A DNA stretch of 5,624 nucleotides from Acinetobacter sp. WCHA55 (GTDB taxonomy: Bacteria; Pseudomonadota; Gammaproteobacteria; Pseudomonadales; Moraxellaceae): NCBI RefSeq assembly GCF_002165305.2, contig NZ_CP032283.1:1-5624 (forward strand), in the 5' to 3' direction. Position 1 is the first letter of the stretch, and the number at the start of each line of letters is the position of its first letter. This document shows, piece after piece, positions 4,157 to 5,624 of the stretch. The translations under genes and the position numbers were made by a program. The notes beneath the pieces are model-generated. The model did not search any database and was not told the DNA's origin. It saw only the letters and a list, made by a program, of their open reading frames with translations.

Positions 4157-4657
4157 CTAGTATTTTTTAGGGTCGATCTGACACCAGTCATACGTTTTTT
4201 CTTTGACATTATTCGGTTCAAATGAGTAACACGGCTTTTTAGTCATAATTCTGACTAATGTTTTCCCATCATGCTCCTCGATTTGTAACGGATATTTTTT
4301 TAGTACAGCCATATCTGCTCTACGTTCATCAATTTCGTCTTTGCTTGGTATGTATAAGAAGATAGCTAAAATGAATACCATCATCACAGCAACAAACGTG
4401 CTAGCAAAAATAATGATAAGTTTTAAGTTGAGCCTGTGTGTAGCTTCGTTTAATGCCTGAATACTGTTGTTTAATGCGCCTGTATGCTTCTTATTTGCGT
4501 TTTCTAGCGATTTTTCAGCCTTGTCTAGCACTCCGCTAGCGACATGGTTGTAAAACTGCTCTAATCGCTTGTTATCGTCTGCTATGGCCTCTCTATATTC
4601 CTTCATGGATGCCAATAAAATATATAACTGGTCATCTAGATCATTTTGATTACTCAT
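4157..4657 (-). CDS. Single-pass membrane mobilization-type protein downstream of mobA
   Basis: This is a 166-residue protein. Residues 1-78 are a charged helical, probably coiled-coil, cytoplasmic part. Residues about 79-102 (LKLIIIFASTFVAVMMVF and following) form one clear membrane segment. Residues 103-166 form a short C-terminal domain with two cysteines (C143, C159), which could form a disulfide if it lies in the periplasm. Its ATG overlaps the mobA stop as ATGA, and GGCGGA inside the end of mobA serves as ribosome site, so the two are translationally coupled. From its place in a MOBQ operon and its topology, it is probably analogous to MobB-type proteins that stabilise the relaxosome and link it to the secretion channel at the membrane. 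I cannot confirm homology by sequence. Confidence 0.75.
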   Translation of the reverse strand: MSNQNDLDDQLYILLASMKEYREAIADDNKRLEQFYNHVASGVLDKAEKSLENANKKHTGALNNSIQALNEATHRLNLKLIIIFASTFVAVMMVFILAIFLYIPSKDEIDERRADMAVLKKYPLQIEEHDGKTLVRIMTKKPCYSFEPNNVKEKTYDWCQIDPKKY

Positions 4658-5624
4658 AATGACATTCCGCCTCTACCTAGTTTTTGAGATGCCTTGCGGA
4701 GTGCTTGCTCGGCTCGTTGTTTATCTAATTCTTGCTGTCGCTTCATTTCCGCTTGGCGTTCCAGTTCTAGACGTTTGGTTTCTTGGTTCTTCTGCCATTG
4801 ATCAAAACCTTGATCGACACGGCTTAAACCACGCTGTAAAACGCTCTCTTTTTGCTGTTTCTGTTGGTGAAGCTGTTGGCTATTTTGCTGTTTGACGTTG
4901 TCATTAAAACGGCTGATTTCAGTGTCTATGCCTTGTCTGCGTAATTGTGTGACTTTGGTGCCTTCATGGATGGTGGCTTGTAGTCCGTTGTTCTGATCGG
5001 CATAGCTACGATGGTCTATTTTTTCTCGGTAGCCTGCACGTTCCAATGCTTTATTGGCTAAGTCTGCCCAAGTTTCTCGAATTTGCTTAATATCTTCTTG
5101 GGTTGTCCCCATGCCAAGGCTTTTTCGTTTGGCGTTGCTGAGTTCGATATCGGTTTTGGTGGTCAGGGTGAGTTTATTGTCCGTGTCCAATTCGGCTTTT
5201 CGGGTGGTAAGCATGATATGGGCGTGATGATTCTTATCATTACCGCCTTTGCTGGGTTCATGGATGGCTAAATCTGCGATCACTCCATAGCGATCAACTA
5301 AGGACCTGGCAAAGTCTTTTGCCAAGTCCTTACGTTGATCAGCGTCTAATTCATCAGGTAGGGCAATGACCCATTCTCTAGCGGTTCGGGCATCTTTACG
5401 GTTTTCGGTTTTTTCTGCCAAGTTCCAAAGTTCACCACGGTCAATTTCAATATCTAAATTAGACAGAATTTCAGAATGGGCGACACCGTCTTTTCTCGTA
5501 AAGTCATGGGTCAGTCCTGTGCGTTCATCTTCTAGTTTTTCCCCTGCACGATATGCAGATGATGCAACCGCAGTTCGCCCCGAACTTCGGTTCACCGTTT
5601 TAGTGGAACAATGATAAATTGCCA
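4654..5624 (-). CDS. mobA: MobA/MobL-family relaxase (MOBQ), start codon spans the window ends
   Basis: This relaxase nicks oriT and pilots the transferred strand. Within the window the frame is open to the right end. Joining 5624 to position 1 completes an ATG, giving 323 residues that begin MAIYHCSTKTVNRSSGRTAV. This is the family's standard N-terminus, and an AAGG ribosome site lies seven bases upstream. The predicted catalytic tyrosine is Y25 (SSAYRAGEK), at the same position as in RSF1010 MobA. The metal-binding histidine motif is NHHAHIMLTT (His 133, 134, 136), preceded by AIHEPSKGG. RSYADQNNG (206-214) is another conserved MobA/MobL stretch. After about residue 240 the protein becomes Gln/Lys/Glu-rich coiled coil. 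It lacks the primase fusion of RSF1010 MobA. The GTG at 5593-5595 is an internal Val codon and not the start. Confidence 0.93.
   Translation of the reverse strand, partial: AIYHCSTKTVNRSSGRTAVASSAYRAGEKLEDERTGLTHDFTRKDGVAHSEILSNLDIEIDRGELWNLAEKTENRKDARTAREWVIALPDELDADQRKDLAKDFARSLVDRYGVIADLAIHEPSKGGNDKNHHAHIMLTTRKAELDTDNKLTLTTKTDIELSNAKRKSLGMGTTQEDIKQIRETWADLANKALERAGYREKIDHRSYADQNNGLQATIHEGTKVTQLRRQGIDTEISRFNDNVKQQNSQQLHQQKQQKESVLQRGLSRVDQGFDQWQKNQETKRLELERQAEMKRQQELDKQRAEQALRKASQKLGRGGMSL

Noticed and set aside
4009..4221. 70-residue minus-strand ORF
   Set aside because: It overlaps the ends of the Abi_C gene and the membrane-protein gene and runs through the inverted repeats. It has no ribosome site and its composition is not protein-like.
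5366..5595. GTG at 5593-5595 as the mobA start (313 residues)
   Set aside because: It would delete the conserved MAIYHCSTKT N-terminus, which is in frame up to the window end and is completed by position 1. The GTG is an internal valine codon.
4659..5614. Plus-strand ORFs at 4659-4895, 5083-5271 and 5366-5614
   Set aside because: They lie antisense within mobA, whose frame carries all the family motifs. These are shadows of it.
1..5624. CRISPR array, tRNA, rRNA or insertion sequence
   Set aside because: The only tandem repeats are the spacerless iterons. No transposase-like frame, cloverleaf or rRNA-like sequence was seen on either strand.

Overview
The window looks like a complete small mobilizable plasmid from an Acinetobacter-like (Moraxellaceae) host, opened inside a gene. 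The minus-strand relaxase frame runs off the right end as T-G, and base 1 supplies the missing base, so joining position 5624 to position 1 rebuilds an ATG start with a Shine-Dalgarno sequence just upstream. Read as a circle, the molecule is 5624 bp. The host call rests on AT-rich sequence, a RepB of the Rep_3 family with 22-bp iterons and a downstream HTH gene, and the MOBQ-type mob layout. It is an inference from recalled family resemblance, not from a search.

Layout. Positions 1-157 hold the mobA leader, an RSF1010-like oriT and two divergent promoters. A small basic coiled-coil relaxosome accessory gene (188-472, +) follows. It converges with, and overlaps by 21 bp, an XRE-type HTH regulator (452-760, -). 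Upstream of that on the same strand is repB (828-1751, -), preceded by its promoter and operator and four tandem 22-bp iterons (1779-1900). A gene-free, repeat-rich stretch (1901-2312) leads to a strong bidirectional terminator (2313-2345). Then come a 45-aa ORF (2361-2498, -), a terminator (2524-2554) and a 119-aa hypothetical gene (2580-2939, -). Divergent from these is an Abi_C-type abortive-infection gene (3200-4045, +), which carries an R-x6-H HEPN-like motif. Inverted repeats (4051-4096 and 4098-4147) separate it from the convergent mob operon, which consists of mobA (through the origin of numbering to 4654, -) and a one-TM mobilization-type protein (4157-4657, -), coupled by an ATGA overlap.

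How it works together. RepB would bind the iterons to start replication and bind inverted half-iterons around its own -10 element to limit its expression. The HTH gene may tune this. MobA, the small accessory protein and oriT form a relaxosome, and the membrane protein probably helps dock it to a helper plasmid's secretion system; no type IV secretion genes are present. The accessory cargo is the defence-like Abi_C gene and two uncharacterised genes. A sequence related to the terminal inverted repeat also lies upstream of the abi gene, so the gene may have arrived as a discrete cassette.
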